DNA from: Nocardioides flavus (ex Wang et al. 2016)
Lineage (GTDB): Bacteria; Actinomycetota; Actinomycetes; Propionibacteriales; Nocardioidaceae
Reading direction: 5' to 3'
Assembly (NCBI RefSeq): GCF_014653115.1
Contig: NZ_BNAD01000001.1
Coordinates: forward strand, 1-64,000
DNA length: 64,000 nucleotides
How positions within the stretch are numbered: the first letter of the stretch is position 1; each line of letters opens with the position of its first letter. Position numbers and translations under genes: made by a program. Below the pieces are notes generated by a model. That model ran no database searches and was not told the origin of the DNA. It saw only the letters and a program-made list of their open reading frames with translations. This document shows, piece by piece, positions 44,681 to 53,420 of the stretch.

Positions 44681-45903
44681 TGGAGAGTCCCGTGGACGTT
44701 GCCGTTTTTGCGCCCGGCCTGCTGGCTGGGGGCGGAGCCGAGAAGACGGCACTGTCCGTGGCAGCCGCGCTCAGCGACCTCGGGTTGTCGGTGGTGTGCT
44801 TCACCGACCGGCCGATCGACTCTGGGTGGCTCGACGAGCACTTCGGCCTCGCCATTGGCGACGTCCACTTCTCGGTCCTTCCACCTTCGGTTCGGGCGCG
44901 AATCCGCGCCCCCCGAGCGCTCCTCGACCTGTGGGAGGACTTGAGGATTCTGCGTGCGGTGAAGAGGGTCCGGCCGCGATTGTTCGTCAACGTGAAGTTC
45001 AAGAGTTCTCTTCCGGGAGCAGGGACCGTCAACTGGTACTTCACGCACTTTCCTCACGCGCTCGAGGTGTCCCCACGCTCGGCGCCGCATTCCGCCTACC
45101 TTCGTCTGACCGCATGGGCGCGACGGCTATTGCTCCACCGCCAGAACGGAAGCTTCATCGAGACCTACGACCTGGTCACCGCCAACTCCAAGTTCACAGG
45201 CGAGCACGTCGCCGAGCGTTGGGGCGTGGTCGCCGAGACGATGTATCCCCCGTGCGACCTAACGCCAGGGACTGAAGCAGCGCAGCCTCGCGATCGCATC
45301 ATCTTGGCTGTCGGGCGATTTCAAGGTCGCGATGAAGGCGTCCCCCACAAGAATCAACACGTGATGGTGGATGCCTTCTCGGAGCTGGAGGACCTCATCG
45401 CGGCAGGATGGGAGCTCCACCTGGTCGGCGCGGCACACGGCCATGAAGCCGAGACCTACCTCGACGAGGTTCGCAGTATGGCCAGCGGGTTACCGGTGCT
45501 GATACACCCGAACGCGTCGCAGAGCGAGCTTGCCGACCTGCGGCGCCGCGCGTCCCTGTACTGGCACGCTCAGGGATACGACACCGATGTGCGCACGCGT
45601 CCCGAGGCTCAGGAGCACTTCGGGATCTCGACAGTCGAAGCCATGGCGGCCGGCGCCATACCGCTGGTCTACGCAACCGCTGGCCCTCAGGAGATCGTCG
45701 CTCCGTTGAACCCCGACTGGACGTGGGAGACCCTTGCCGAGCTGCGTCTGATGACTCGCTCAGTTGCCTTTGCGACTGACACTGCCAGCCACCGTGCCGC
45801 CTGCGTCCGGCGCGCGGCGGACTTCGGAGAAGATGCCTTCCGCGAGCAGGTTCGGGACGTGTGGAAGCGCCTATGCGCAGGGCATGCGAGGGAGACTTCA
45901 TGA
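44680..45903 (+). CDS. Glycosyltransferase family 4 (ALG11-like arrangement)
   Basis: A 407-residue GT-B enzyme. PGLLAGGGAEKTALSVA near 10-26 is the N-terminal GGAE loop, IILAVGRFQGRDEGVPHKNQ is the donor side, WELHLVGAAHGHEAETYL follows, and HFGISTVEAMAAGAIPLVY holds the E-x7-E motif. The order with HKNQ before the helix resembles ALG11-type mannosyltransferases. The start overlaps the previous stop by one base, and its own stop overlaps the next start. Confidence 0.88.
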   Translation: MESPVDVAVFAPGLLAGGGAEKTALSVAAALSDLGLSVVCFTDRPIDSGWLDEHFGLAIGDVHFSVLPPSVRARIRAPRALLDLWEDLRILRAVKRVRPRLFVNVKFKSSLPGAGTVNWYFTHFPHALEVSPRSAPHSAYLRLTAWARRLLLHRQNGSFIETYDLVTANSKFTGEHVAERWGVVAETMYPPCDLTPGTEAAQPRDRIILAVGRFQGRDEGVPHKNQHVMVDAFSELEDLIAAGWELHLVGAAHGHEAETYLDEVRSMASGLPVLIHPNASQSELADLRRRASLYWHAQGYDTDVRTRPEAQEHFGISTVEAMAAGAIPLVYATAGPQEIVAPLNPDWTWETLAELRLMTRSVAFATDTASHRAACVRRAADFGEDAFREQVRDVWKRLCAGHARETS

Positions 45904-47120
45904 CCCGCCCAGAGGCGAGCCAGACGAACGACTGGACTGGCCGCATCATCTTTGCCTGTCCTCGGATCCCGGAACTCGGCGGCGGTGGCACATCGACCGA
46001 GGCCCTCTCTCGAGCGATGATCCAGAGGGGGGTGGACGTGTCGCACGTGACCCTGAATCCGGGGATTCGCCCATCCGCAGTCCCCACTCTGACCGTGTTC
46101 GAAATGGGAGACGCTCATCGGACGCCGGCGTTCCGAGGCGCCCGAGGCGCACGGTCACGAGCAGTCGGTGCGGTGACGGCACTTCGCAAGCGAATCGACC
46201 GACGTCGGGGTCTCCGCCGTCTCCGAAGCTTCGTCGAAGCACTCGAACCTCACGACGTCGTCGTGTTCACGAACTTGTTGCCGAAGATCGTCTTAGATGC
46301 GTCGGGTTACCGGCGCACTGAGAACTCGCCCATCTTCATCGGCCAGCACCACTCGACGTTCCTCGGCAAGGGTTCGGAGTGGGAGCGCGGGCCGAAGATG
46401 CGCCACTTCGACGACGTGGATCTCTTCCTGGCGCTCACGGACGCGGACGCGGACCTCTTCCGAACAGTCGTCAAAGCTCGTTGCGGCAGCGTCCCCAACA
46501 TCGCTCCTCCGATGGACCGCAGCCGTAGCCGTCCCGCCCCCCACGTCGTGGCGCTCGCTCGCTACGAGCACGAGAAGCGGTTGGACCTGATGATCGAGGC
46601 GTTCGCGGCCGCCACCCGTCACGCATACCAGGACTGGCAGTTACATCTATACGGTGAAGGCTCCTTGCGTAGTCAGCTGGAAGAGCAAATCCGGCGCCTC
46701 AAGGTCGAGGACCGGGTTCGCCTCATGGGGCGAACCGACGACGTCGAAGAAGTGCTGGGCACTGCGTCGTTGCACCTCATGACGTCGGAGTTCGAAGGCT
46801 TCCCCATGTCAGTGCTCGAGGCCTCCGCGATGGGGCTCCCGACCCTCGCGTTCGACTGTTCACCAGGCCTTCGCGCGCTGGTGTCCGACGACTCGGGGGT
46901 GCTGGTCGACCCCGACGACCCGGCGGCGTTCTCCATCGAGCTCGAGCGCCTCATCGCGGATGGTGGGCTACGAGCGCGTCTGGGCAACGGGGCCCTCGCG
47001 GTGGCAGCGACATTCAGCGGCGACGCTGTCGTCGACCGTTGGTTCGACCACATAAAGGACTGTGTTCGCCGCCGACGTGATGCAGGCAATCCCGAAATGG
47101 GTACGGGGGCGGGCTCGTGA
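45900..47120 (+). CDS. Glycosyltransferase family 4
   Basis: A 406-residue GT4 enzyme: ELGGGGTSTEALSRAM near 26-41 as N-terminal loop, HVVALARYEHEKRLDLMIEA, WQLHLYGEGSLRSQLEEQI, RVRLMGRTDDVEEVL, and EGFPMSVLEASAMGLPT (E-x7-E). ATG 45900 overlaps the previous stop (ATGA) and GTG of the next gene overlaps its stop (GTGA). Base use is low-GC like the neighbours. Confidence 0.88.
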   Translation: MTRPEASQTNDWTGRIIFACPRIPELGGGGTSTEALSRAMIQRGVDVSHVTLNPGIRPSAVPTLTVFEMGDAHRTPAFRGARGARSRAVGAVTALRKRIDRRRGLRRLRSFVEALEPHDVVVFTNLLPKIVLDASGYRRTENSPIFIGQHHSTFLGKGSEWERGPKMRHFDDVDLFLALTDADADLFRTVVKARCGSVPNIAPPMDRSRSRPAPHVVALARYEHEKRLDLMIEAFAAATRHAYQDWQLHLYGEGSLRSQLEEQIRRLKVEDRVRLMGRTDDVEEVLGTASLHLMTSEFEGFPMSVLEASAMGLPTLAFDCSPGLRALVSDDSGVLVDPDDPAAFSIELERLIADGGLRARLGNGALAVAATFSGDAVVDRWFDHIKDCVRRRRDAGNPEMGTGAGS

Positions 47121-48913
47121 TCGCGCTGCTCCGTCGTTTCAACGCCCTCTTTGGGCGACCTGTCAAGGTCCGGTTGCTGCTCGTGCTGGTTGGCTCTCTG
47201 ACAATCGCCTTGGCAGAAGCGGCTGCGATCCTTGCGGTGCTTCCACTCATGGCACTCCTGACAGGCGCGACACCCCGGAGCAGCCGCGAGCTGCGCATTC
47301 TTCATGATCTTTTCGGTCAGCCGACACAAGAGCGCCTTGCGGTGTACGTGGCCCTCATCGTTCTTGCCGGCTTCATCCTCAAGGGACTCGCGGCGCTCGC
47401 GATCCGGTGGTGGTCAATTGGATTTGTCCTGAGGCAGGGAACTGCGTCGGCCGCGAAGCTCCTTGACTACTACCTGAGGGCGCCGTATGCCCTCCACCTA
47501 CGTAGGAGCACTCCTGATCTCCTACGTGTGTTGAACGACGGAGTCGTGGCGCTCCATGGACCCATGGTGTTGGGAGGCGTCGCCGTCGTCACCGAGGTAA
47601 TCACGATCCTTGTCCTCGGGACGGTGCTGTTGGTGGTGAACCCGCTGGGAACCGCGGTACTCGGGCTCTACTTCGGTCTTTCTGCCTGGGCGCTCGGACA
47701 TGCAGTCAAACGACGGACCCGACAAGCAGGGGCGACGATCATCGACAGCGCCCTTCACTCCAACAAGGCCGCCCTGCACGCGCTTGGTGGCATCAAAGAG
47801 ATCAAGCTCAGGCACGAGGGATCAACCTTCGTCAACAGGTACCAAGCGGAACGACTTCGGGCTGCCAGCGCGATGAGGGTGCACACTTTCATGGGAGAGC
47901 TACCCAAGTACGTCCTGGAAATGCTGTTCGTCATCGGGGTCGGAATCACGACAGCAATCGCCTACACCCAAGATGACCCAGAGGCTGCTCTGGGAACCGT
48001 TGCGCTAGTAGGGATTGCCGGCTTTCGCATCTTGCCCAGCGTCGTTCGGATGATGGCTTCCATCAACATCGTCAGGGGAGCCGTACCTACGCTCGACGTC
48101 ATCGAGCCGGACCTGCTGGCAGCAAACAGCGCGGCCGCGACTGGACGCCAAGGCCCTGTCGCGCGCCTGCCCCTGGAGACCGCCCTCGAGCTTCACGAGG
48201 TCCGATTTCGATATGAAGAGTCCAAGGACGACGTCTTGAAGGGCGTCTCACTAACTGTTCCAGCGGGTTCTTCACTAGCCATCGTTGGCGGAAGCGGAGC
48301 GGGCAAGACAACCTTGGTCGATCTGATTCTCGGGCTTCACCGCCCTAGCCACGGCTCGGTCTTTGCGGACGGCAAGGACGTTCAGACCGCGCTCGCCGCA
48401 TGGCAGTCGGGCCTGGCAATGGTTCCTCAGGATGTCTTCCTGCTCGACGAGTCTCTACGCGACAACATCAGATTCACTGCGACCCCGCCGGCCGATCCGG
48501 ACCACTTGATGGACAAGGTCCTTGCGCAAGCGCAGTTGGAGGACGTCGTGGCCACCGCGGAACATGGCCTGGACACGCATGTGGGAGAGCGCGGTACCCG
48601 TCTTTCAGGTGGACAGCGCCAACGCATCGGAATCGCGCGGGCGCTTTACCGCGAGCCGACGTTGCTCGTGCTCGATGAGGCCACGTCGGCCCTCGACAAC
48701 GAGACCGAACACAAGGTGACCGCGACGCTTGATGAGCTGCGCGGGCAACTCACGACGATCGTCGTCGCCCACCGCCTGTCGACGGTCCGCCACTGCGACC
48801 AAGTCGTCCTCCTAGAAGACGGGCGCGTGCGGGCGAAGGGCACCTTCACCGAGCTGTCGCGAACCGACGAGTATTTTGCCCGCTTGGTGAGCCTTGGCTC
48901 GCTGGAAGGGTGA
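47117..48913 (+). CDS. ABC transporter, permease-ATPase fusion (PglK/MsbA-like)
   Basis: A 598-residue half-transporter. The membrane part has six helices (about 18-310) and the loop HALGGIKEIKLRHEGSTFVN, which in PglK-type flippases follows helix four. The ATPase has Walker A GGSGAGKTT (391-399), Q loop VPQDVFLL, signature LSGGQ (496-500), Walker B LLVLDEATSALD (516-527) and switch His in VAHRLS. PglK flips lipid-linked oligosaccharides, so this gene may supply the flippase, as no Wzx is seen in the window. GTG 47117 overlaps the GT4 stop. Confidence 0.88.
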   Translation: MIALLRRFNALFGRPVKVRLLLVLVGSLTIALAEAAAILAVLPLMALLTGATPRSSRELRILHDLFGQPTQERLAVYVALIVLAGFILKGLAALAIRWWSIGFVLRQGTASAAKLLDYYLRAPYALHLRRSTPDLLRVLNDGVVALHGPMVLGGVAVVTEVITILVLGTVLLVVNPLGTAVLGLYFGLSAWALGHAVKRRTRQAGATIIDSALHSNKAALHALGGIKEIKLRHEGSTFVNRYQAERLRAASAMRVHTFMGELPKYVLEMLFVIGVGITTAIAYTQDDPEAALGTVALVGIAGFRILPSVVRMMASINIVRGAVPTLDVIEPDLLAANSAAATGRQGPVARLPLETALELHEVRFRYEESKDDVLKGVSLTVPAGSSLAIVGGSGAGKTTLVDLILGLHRPSHGSVFADGKDVQTALAAWQSGLAMVPQDVFLLDESLRDNIRFTATPPADPDHLMDKVLAQAQLEDVVATAEHGLDTHVGERGTRLSGGQRQRIGIARALYREPTLLVLDEATSALDNETEHKVTATLDELRGQLTTIVVAHRLSTVRHCDQVVLLEDGRVRAKGTFTELSRTDEYFARLVSLGSLEG

Positions 48914-48916
48914 AAC

Positions 48917-49933
48917 ATGGCGCGCACTCCTCGACGCATCCTCATCGTCGCCCCCGCCTTCCACGGCTACGGCGACTCGATCGCCGGCGCCCTGCGCCGG
49001 GCGGGGCACGACGTGGTCGTCCACCCGTACGACGCCAACGCGACTCTCGGCGCCAAGCTGCGCACCAAGCTCGTCCACGAGCTGCCGGGCCGGCTCGGCT
49101 CGCGGTCCGGTGCGATCGCACAGCGCCGCGCGCTGACCACACGTGCGGTGGAGGCCGTCACCGCCACACGTCCCGACGTCGTTGTCACCGTCAAGGGCGA
49201 CGCCCTCGGCACCGACTACTGGGACGCCGTGGATGCGTCGGGCGCCCGCCAGCTGCTCTGGCTCTACGACGAGCTCGCCCGGATGGACTTCGCCGACGCC
49301 GTCCTCACCTCGCGCCCCTCGATCGTGTCGTACTCCCCCCACGACGTCGCCGCCCTGCGCGAGCGTGGCCTACGCGTCGGCCACGTGCTCTGCGCCTTCG
49401 ACCACACCGTCCCCTTCACGCCGGCGCCCAGCGACGAGGTCGTCTTCATCGGTGCCCGCTACCCCGATCGCATCCAGCTGCTCGTCGGGTTGCACGAGCG
49501 CGGCGTGCCCGTCCGGGCTTACGGCCGCGACTGGTCGGGGCACCCCTACGACCGCGCCCGCACGTGGCAGATGAGCCGACCCGACGTCCCCTCGGCGCGC
49601 GAGGTGGACCGCGCCACCGCGTACGGACTGACGGCCGGCGCCGTCGCGGCGCTGAACTCCCACACCGACCAGGACGGCTTCACCGTGCGGACCTTCGAGC
49701 TGCCCGGCACCGGGTCGCTCCAGCTCATCGACCGTCCGGACGTCGACGCGCTCTACGAGCCCTGGCGGGAGGTGCTGGTGTACTCCGGCCTCGACGAGCT
49801 CGCGGTCCTCTGCGACCGAGCGCGTAGCGACCGCGGCTGGGCGCGGGCGATCGCCGAGCGCGGCCGCGCCCGCACTCTCGCGGAGCACACGTTCGACCAC
49901 CGCGTCCCGCTGCTGGAGGACGCATGGGCCTGA
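48917..49933 (+). CDS. CgeB-like glycosyltransferase
   Basis: A 338-residue protein with the pattern of the CgeB/spore-maturation glycosyltransferase group: RRILIVAPAFHGYGDSIAGA at the start, LLWLYDELARMDF, then EVVFIGARYPDRIQLL, and a C-terminal helical region with FTVRTFELPGTGSLQLIDR and VYSGLDELAVLCDR. GC returns to the level of the genome here. It overlaps the following gene by 10 bases. Donor and acceptor are unknown. Confidence 0.8.
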   Translation: MARTPRRILIVAPAFHGYGDSIAGALRRAGHDVVVHPYDANATLGAKLRTKLVHELPGRLGSRSGAIAQRRALTTRAVEAVTATRPDVVVTVKGDALGTDYWDAVDASGARQLLWLYDELARMDFADAVLTSRPSIVSYSPHDVAALRERGLRVGHVLCAFDHTVPFTPAPSDEVVFIGARYPDRIQLLVGLHERGVPVRAYGRDWSGHPYDRARTWQMSRPDVPSAREVDRATAYGLTAGAVAALNSHTDQDGFTVRTFELPGTGSLQLIDRPDVDALYEPWREVLVYSGLDELAVLCDRARSDRGWARAIAERGRARTLAEHTFDHRVPLLEDAWA

Positions 49934-50961
49934 CCCACCCGCGCGACCTCGTCGCGTGGCAGCGCTGGCAGAAGTCCCGCCACCGGCTGCGCCAGGTCCG
50001 CCACGCCGTACGTCCGGGAACCGCGCCGCAGCCGGAGCGGTTCGTGCTGACGACCTACGACCCCGAGCCCCGCCTGCTCGTCGCGCTCGACTCGTCCTCC
50101 CCCACCAGCCTCGCCGCCCTCGTCGAGCCGCTCGCGCACCTCGACGTGCCGCTCGCCGTGCTGTCGCCCGGACCCGCCCCCGACCTCGGCGGGCGCCGAC
50201 CACTGGCGCAGCAGGACGTCAGCGCCGACCTCCCCGCCGTCCTCCGCGGAATCGGCGTCGTCGTCTCGCTCGGCCACTACCTGCCCCGCGGGGAGCGCGC
50301 GCACCAGTGGGCGCGCGACCTCGGAGCGCAATCGATCGTCGTCCAGCACGGCGCCCTCACGCCGTACGCGCCCCCGCTGCCGCACGGTGCGCGCCTGCTG
50401 GCCTGGAGCGACGCCGACGCCGACTTCTGGAGGTCCGGGCGCACCGACGTCGATCACGAGGTCGTGGGCAGCCAGCTGCTGTGGCGCGCGGGTCTCGTGA
50501 CAGGCGGCGGGGCGCCTTCTTCGACCAGCGGCGGCGCCGACACGCGGCTGACCTACCTCGGCCAGGGGCATGCCGCCGAGCTCTCACGGGCCCGACTGGT
50601 GCACGCGGCCGCGAGCTTCTGCCGCTCGCAGGGCGCCGTCTACCGGCCGCACCCGTCGGAGCACGACCGGCTCTCCCGGCTCACCCACGACGCCTTCCGC
50701 CGCCGGGGCATCACGGTGGACGGCACCACGCCGCTGGCCGAGCTCACCGGGCCGGTCGTGAGCGTCTTCTCGACCGGCGTGCTCGAGGCCGCCGCCCAGG
50801 GGCGGGACGCGTGGGTCGACTTCCCGCGACCGCCCGCATGGCTCGGGGAGTTCTGGGAGCGCTACGGCATGCACCGCGCGGGATCCAGCCCGACTCCGGC
50901 TCCGCCCCGTCAGGCGGTCGAGCCGGCCCGCAACATTGCCGCGATTCTCGCGACCGTCTAG
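49924..50961 (+). CDS. Capsule-type transferase candidate (GT-B-like, HP motif)
   Basis: A 345-residue protein without a firm match. VVQHGALTPYAPPLPHGARL, YRPHPSEHDRL and the serine-rich loop GPVVSVFSTGVLEAAAQG recall GT-B capsule transferases and bacterial sialyltransferases, which have an HP motif followed by a Ser/Thr-rich loop that binds CMP. NeuA and NeuB homologues are encoded nearby, so it could move a nonulosonic acid. I cannot see the D/E-D/E-G motif clearly. The stop overlaps that of the converging gene (CTAG at 50,958-50,961). Confidence 0.6.
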   Translation: MGLTHPRDLVAWQRWQKSRHRLRQVRHAVRPGTAPQPERFVLTTYDPEPRLLVALDSSSPTSLAALVEPLAHLDVPLAVLSPGPAPDLGGRRPLAQQDVSADLPAVLRGIGVVVSLGHYLPRGERAHQWARDLGAQSIVVQHGALTPYAPPLPHGARLLAWSDADADFWRSGRTDVDHEVVGSQLLWRAGLVTGGGAPSSTSGGADTRLTYLGQGHAAELSRARLVHAAASFCRSQGAVYRPHPSEHDRLSRLTHDAFRRRGITVDGTTPLAELTGPVVSVFSTGVLEAAAQGRDAWVDFPRPPAWLGEFWERYGMHRAGSSPTPAPPRQAVEPARNIAAILATV

Positions 50962-51797
50962 CCGCGTCGTTCGCGCCACTTGTCCCAAACGGGCTTGAGG
51001 TAGGGCTTGAGGCGTCCGCGCCACCTCCACGCCTGGGTGCGTGCGGCGATCTCCGGGCGCGTCATCGGACTTCGCACCTTGACGCTGAACCGGTCGAGCA
51101 GGTCCTCCGGGACCAGCTCCTGCCCGATGCCGAACCTCTCGGCGAACGCCACGACACCGATCTTCTTGTCGGGATAGCCGCAGAAGTGCATCACGAAGGC
51201 GTCCGAGAGCGAGTCCTCGTAGTAGTGCCCGCGTGAGTTGAGGGCATGGTGCTCGACGATGCGCACCCGGTCACGATGCCCGCGCGTCTCCATCCACCAG
51301 ACGAACAGGTCCTGGTCCCCTCCAGTGAAGGTCCCGTGCCGCTCGTCGTCCCACCAGTCGCGCGCGAACTCGAGGTGACTGTCATCCATTACCGACAACA
51401 GGTCGAAAACCTCCGGCGAGCGCTTCAGGCACATGACTCCGGTGTTGGCCACGGACCAGAAACCGTTGGGCTCGAGCGGCCCCTCGGCGATCACGATGCT
51501 GTGACCGTCGGCCTCGGCCTGCTCGATCAGCTGCCTGAACCCATCACGGTCGAAGTCGGTGATGAACGCATCGTCGTCGAGCCAGACCACCCAGTCGTAG
51601 CGCGGCAGGACGCGGGCGAGGATCGAGGTCTTGTAGAAGAACTTCGTCCCGATCCCCTCGTCCACACCGCACTCGAGCCGGTAGTCGAGCTCGTGCAGCC
51701 GCGCGTACACCGCGTGGTTGACGTACGACCGGAGCCGGATCTCGTCACCACCGGACACCAGACAGATGTCGGCGCCGTCGCCGATCCCCCGTTGCAC
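50958..51797 (-). CDS. GMA12/MNN10-like (GT34-type) galactosyltransferase
   Basis: A 279-residue GT-A enzyme: DICLVSGGDEIRLRSYVNHA, KTSILARVLPRYDWVVWLDD, DDD in WLDDDAFITD (about 73-82), NTGVMCLKRS, and GGDQDLFVWWM, ending in HFCGYPDKK, the pattern of the alpha-galactosyl/mannosyltransferase family known from yeast. It has fewer GC-ending codons than flanks. GTG 51797 is used without a well-placed Shine-Dalgarno (GGAG almost touches it). It is the only reverse-strand gene inside the central part of the locus. Confidence 0.78.
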   Translation of the reverse strand: MQRGIGDGADICLVSGGDEIRLRSYVNHAVYARLHELDYRLECGVDEGIGTKFFYKTSILARVLPRYDWVVWLDDDAFITDFDRDGFRQLIEQAEADGHSIVIAEGPLEPNGFWSVANTGVMCLKRSPEVFDLLSVMDDSHLEFARDWWDDERHGTFTGGDQDLFVWWMETRGHRDRVRIVEHHALNSRGHYYEDSLSDAFVMHFCGYPDKKIGVVAFAERFGIGQELVPEDLLDRFSVKVRSPMTRPEIAARTQAWRWRGRLKPYLKPVWDKWRERRG

Positions 51798-51876
51798 CTC
51801 CGCATCCTGTCACGGTCGCCGTGCGGCTGTGGAACACTCGCGTCCATTCGTTGCGACACATGAGTGAAGGGGCGGC

Positions 51877-52560
51877 GTGACCTCCGTTCTCTGCGTCATC
51901 CCCGCCCGCGGTGGCTCCAAGGGCGTCCCCCGGAAGAACCTCCTCGACGTCGGCGGCAAGCCCCTCATCGCCTGGACGATCGAGCAGGCGCTGGCCACGC
52001 CCGGCCTCGACGTCCTCGTCTCGACCGACGACGAGGAGATCGCCGAGGTCGCCCGGGCCGCCGGGGCCCGCGTGCCGTGGCTGCGGCCGGCCGCGCTCGC
52101 GCAGGACACCACCCCCACCGAGCCCGTCGTACGCCACGCGATCGAGCAGGTCACCGCCGAGCGAGACCGGCCCGACGCCGTGATGCTGCTCCAGGCCACC
52201 TCCCCCGTCCGGCACGACGACACCCTCACGCGGGCGCTGGCCGAGTTCGCGGCGACCGGCGTCGACTCGATGGTCGGTGTCGTGGAGCAGCCGCCCTTCA
52301 TCTGGCAGGCCGGCGACCCGCCCCGCGCGGCGTACGACGTGGGCGCCCGGCCGCGCCGCCAGGACCTGACCGAGGAGACCCGCCGCTACCGCGAGACGGG
52401 CTCGCTCTACGTCACGCGCACCGAGGTCTACGAGCGGTTCGACAACCGGCTCGGCGGGCGCATCGGACTGTTCGTGATGGCCGAGGACGAGGGCGTCGAC
52501 ATCGACACCGAGCTCGACGTCGCACTGGCCGCCCGGCTCCTGGCTGGAGGCGTCCGGTGA
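51877..52560 (+). CDS. neuA: Acylneuraminate (nonulosonate) cytidylyltransferase
   Basis: A 227-residue CMP-sugar synthetase: VLCVIPARGGSKGVPRKN (4-21) binds CTP, VSTDDEEIAEVA, LLQATSPVRHDD, and YRETGSLYVTRTEVYERF are conserved parts of NeuA/PseF/LegF. It activates a nonulosonic acid with CTP; which one (sialic, legionaminic, pseudaminic or Kdn) is not visible. GTG 51877 starts the gene, and its stop overlaps the next start by GTGA. Confidence 0.9.
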   Translation: MTSVLCVIPARGGSKGVPRKNLLDVGGKPLIAWTIEQALATPGLDVLVSTDDEEIAEVARAAGARVPWLRPAALAQDTTPTEPVVRHAIEQVTAERDRPDAVMLLQATSPVRHDDTLTRALAEFAATGVDSMVGVVEQPPFIWQAGDPPRAAYDVGARPRRQDLTEETRRYRETGSLYVTRTEVYERFDNRLGGRIGLFVMAEDEGVDIDTELDVALAARLLAGGVR

Positions 52561-53312
52561 ACACGGACGCAACGGATCCCGAGCACTTCAGCGTCGTCAT
52601 TCCTACCCTTCAGATGTCACCGCTGCTCCCCAATCTCCTGAGGCTCTACGACGATCACCCCTTGGTCGATGAAGTCATCGTGATCAACAACTCGACGGCT
52701 CCGCTCGACCTCCACGCCGCGAAGCTGCGCATCCTGGACCAGGAGTCCAACATCTTCGTCAATCCCGCCTGGAACCTCGGCGCGCAGACCGCGACATCCC
52801 CGCTCCTTGCGATTTCGAACGATGACATCCTGATCGAGCCCGAGCTCCTCGACTCGGCTGCGGAGCGCTTGCTCTCCGGGGCCGTCGGCATCATCGGCGG
52901 TGACATCAGGCTCACAGGTGTGCCGAGAGGGCGCCCGCGTTTCTCCCGTGTCTATCGACGCCCCGAAGGATTTGGGGTGCTGATGCTCATGCGCACCGAG
53001 AACTACGTCCCGATCCCGGACGAGCTCAAGATCTGGCAGGGGGACGACTACCTGTTCCACCGACAGTCGGGCCACAACTACTGCTTCCGGGGCTTCCGTC
53101 TGGAGACGCCACACCACGTCACAGCAGGGCGTGCCGAGTTCAACGCCCAGAAGGCCGACGACTTCGCCCTTTACATGCGCGACCACCACCGTCGGTCGAG
53201 CTACTGGTCCCAGCCTGGGCTCGACTTCCGTGCGCTGAGGATGGCGATCGCGGTGCGCCGGCTTCTCCGTCCACTTCCGACGACGTGGCAGGACAGGCGC
53301 GGTGCGCGGTGA
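52557..53312 (+). CDS. GT2-like glycosyltransferase, short
   Basis: A 251-residue protein with a GT-A start (HFSVVIPTLQMSPLLPNLLR), VDEVIVINNSTAP, NIFVNPAWNLGAQ and ISNDDILIEPELLD, where NDD takes the place of DxD. The C-terminal part has FHRQSGHNYCFRG and is shorter than in most GT2 enzymes. It is translationally coupled to neuA. Codon use is of the lower-GC type. Confidence 0.75.
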   Translation: MNTDATDPEHFSVVIPTLQMSPLLPNLLRLYDDHPLVDEVIVINNSTAPLDLHAAKLRILDQESNIFVNPAWNLGAQTATSPLLAISNDDILIEPELLDSAAERLLSGAVGIIGGDIRLTGVPRGRPRFSRVYRRPEGFGVLMLMRTENYVPIPDELKIWQGDDYLFHRQSGHNYCFRGFRLETPHHVTAGRAEFNAQKADDFALYMRDHHRRSSYWSQPGLDFRALRMAIAVRRLLRPLPTTWQDRRGAR

Positions 53313-53406
53313 GCCCGACCGGCACGGATGAGGGTTGCGACGCATTGACGCGAGTGCCCACGCGCCGGCGATCCGCTGGCTACCGTTGTCGCACACGTAC
53401 TCCCAC

Positions 53407-53412
53407 GGAAGG
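53407..53412 (+). promoter_or_regulatory. Shine-Dalgarno that fixes a TTG start
   Basis: GGAAGG lies eight bases before TTG 53421. No ATG or GTG fits in front of the first CBS repeat, so the TTG is the most likely start of the NeuB fusion gene. Confidence 0.6.
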
Positions 53413-53420
53413 CCTGCGCC

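Larger units (their letters stand above)
43575..48913. other. Low-GC segment of the polysaccharide locus
   Basis: Lines sampled here have about 58 percent GC (for example 47,461-47,520 and 47,941-48,000) against about 65-75 percent in the flanks. Third codon positions use A and T often. The hexamer CGTACG, frequent elsewhere in the window, occurs only twice here (44,133 and 44,269 region). It holds four genes (GT2, GT4, GT4, ABC transporter) and ends near 48,913, where GC returns to normal within a few bases. This suggests acquisition of a cassette. Confidence 0.75.
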
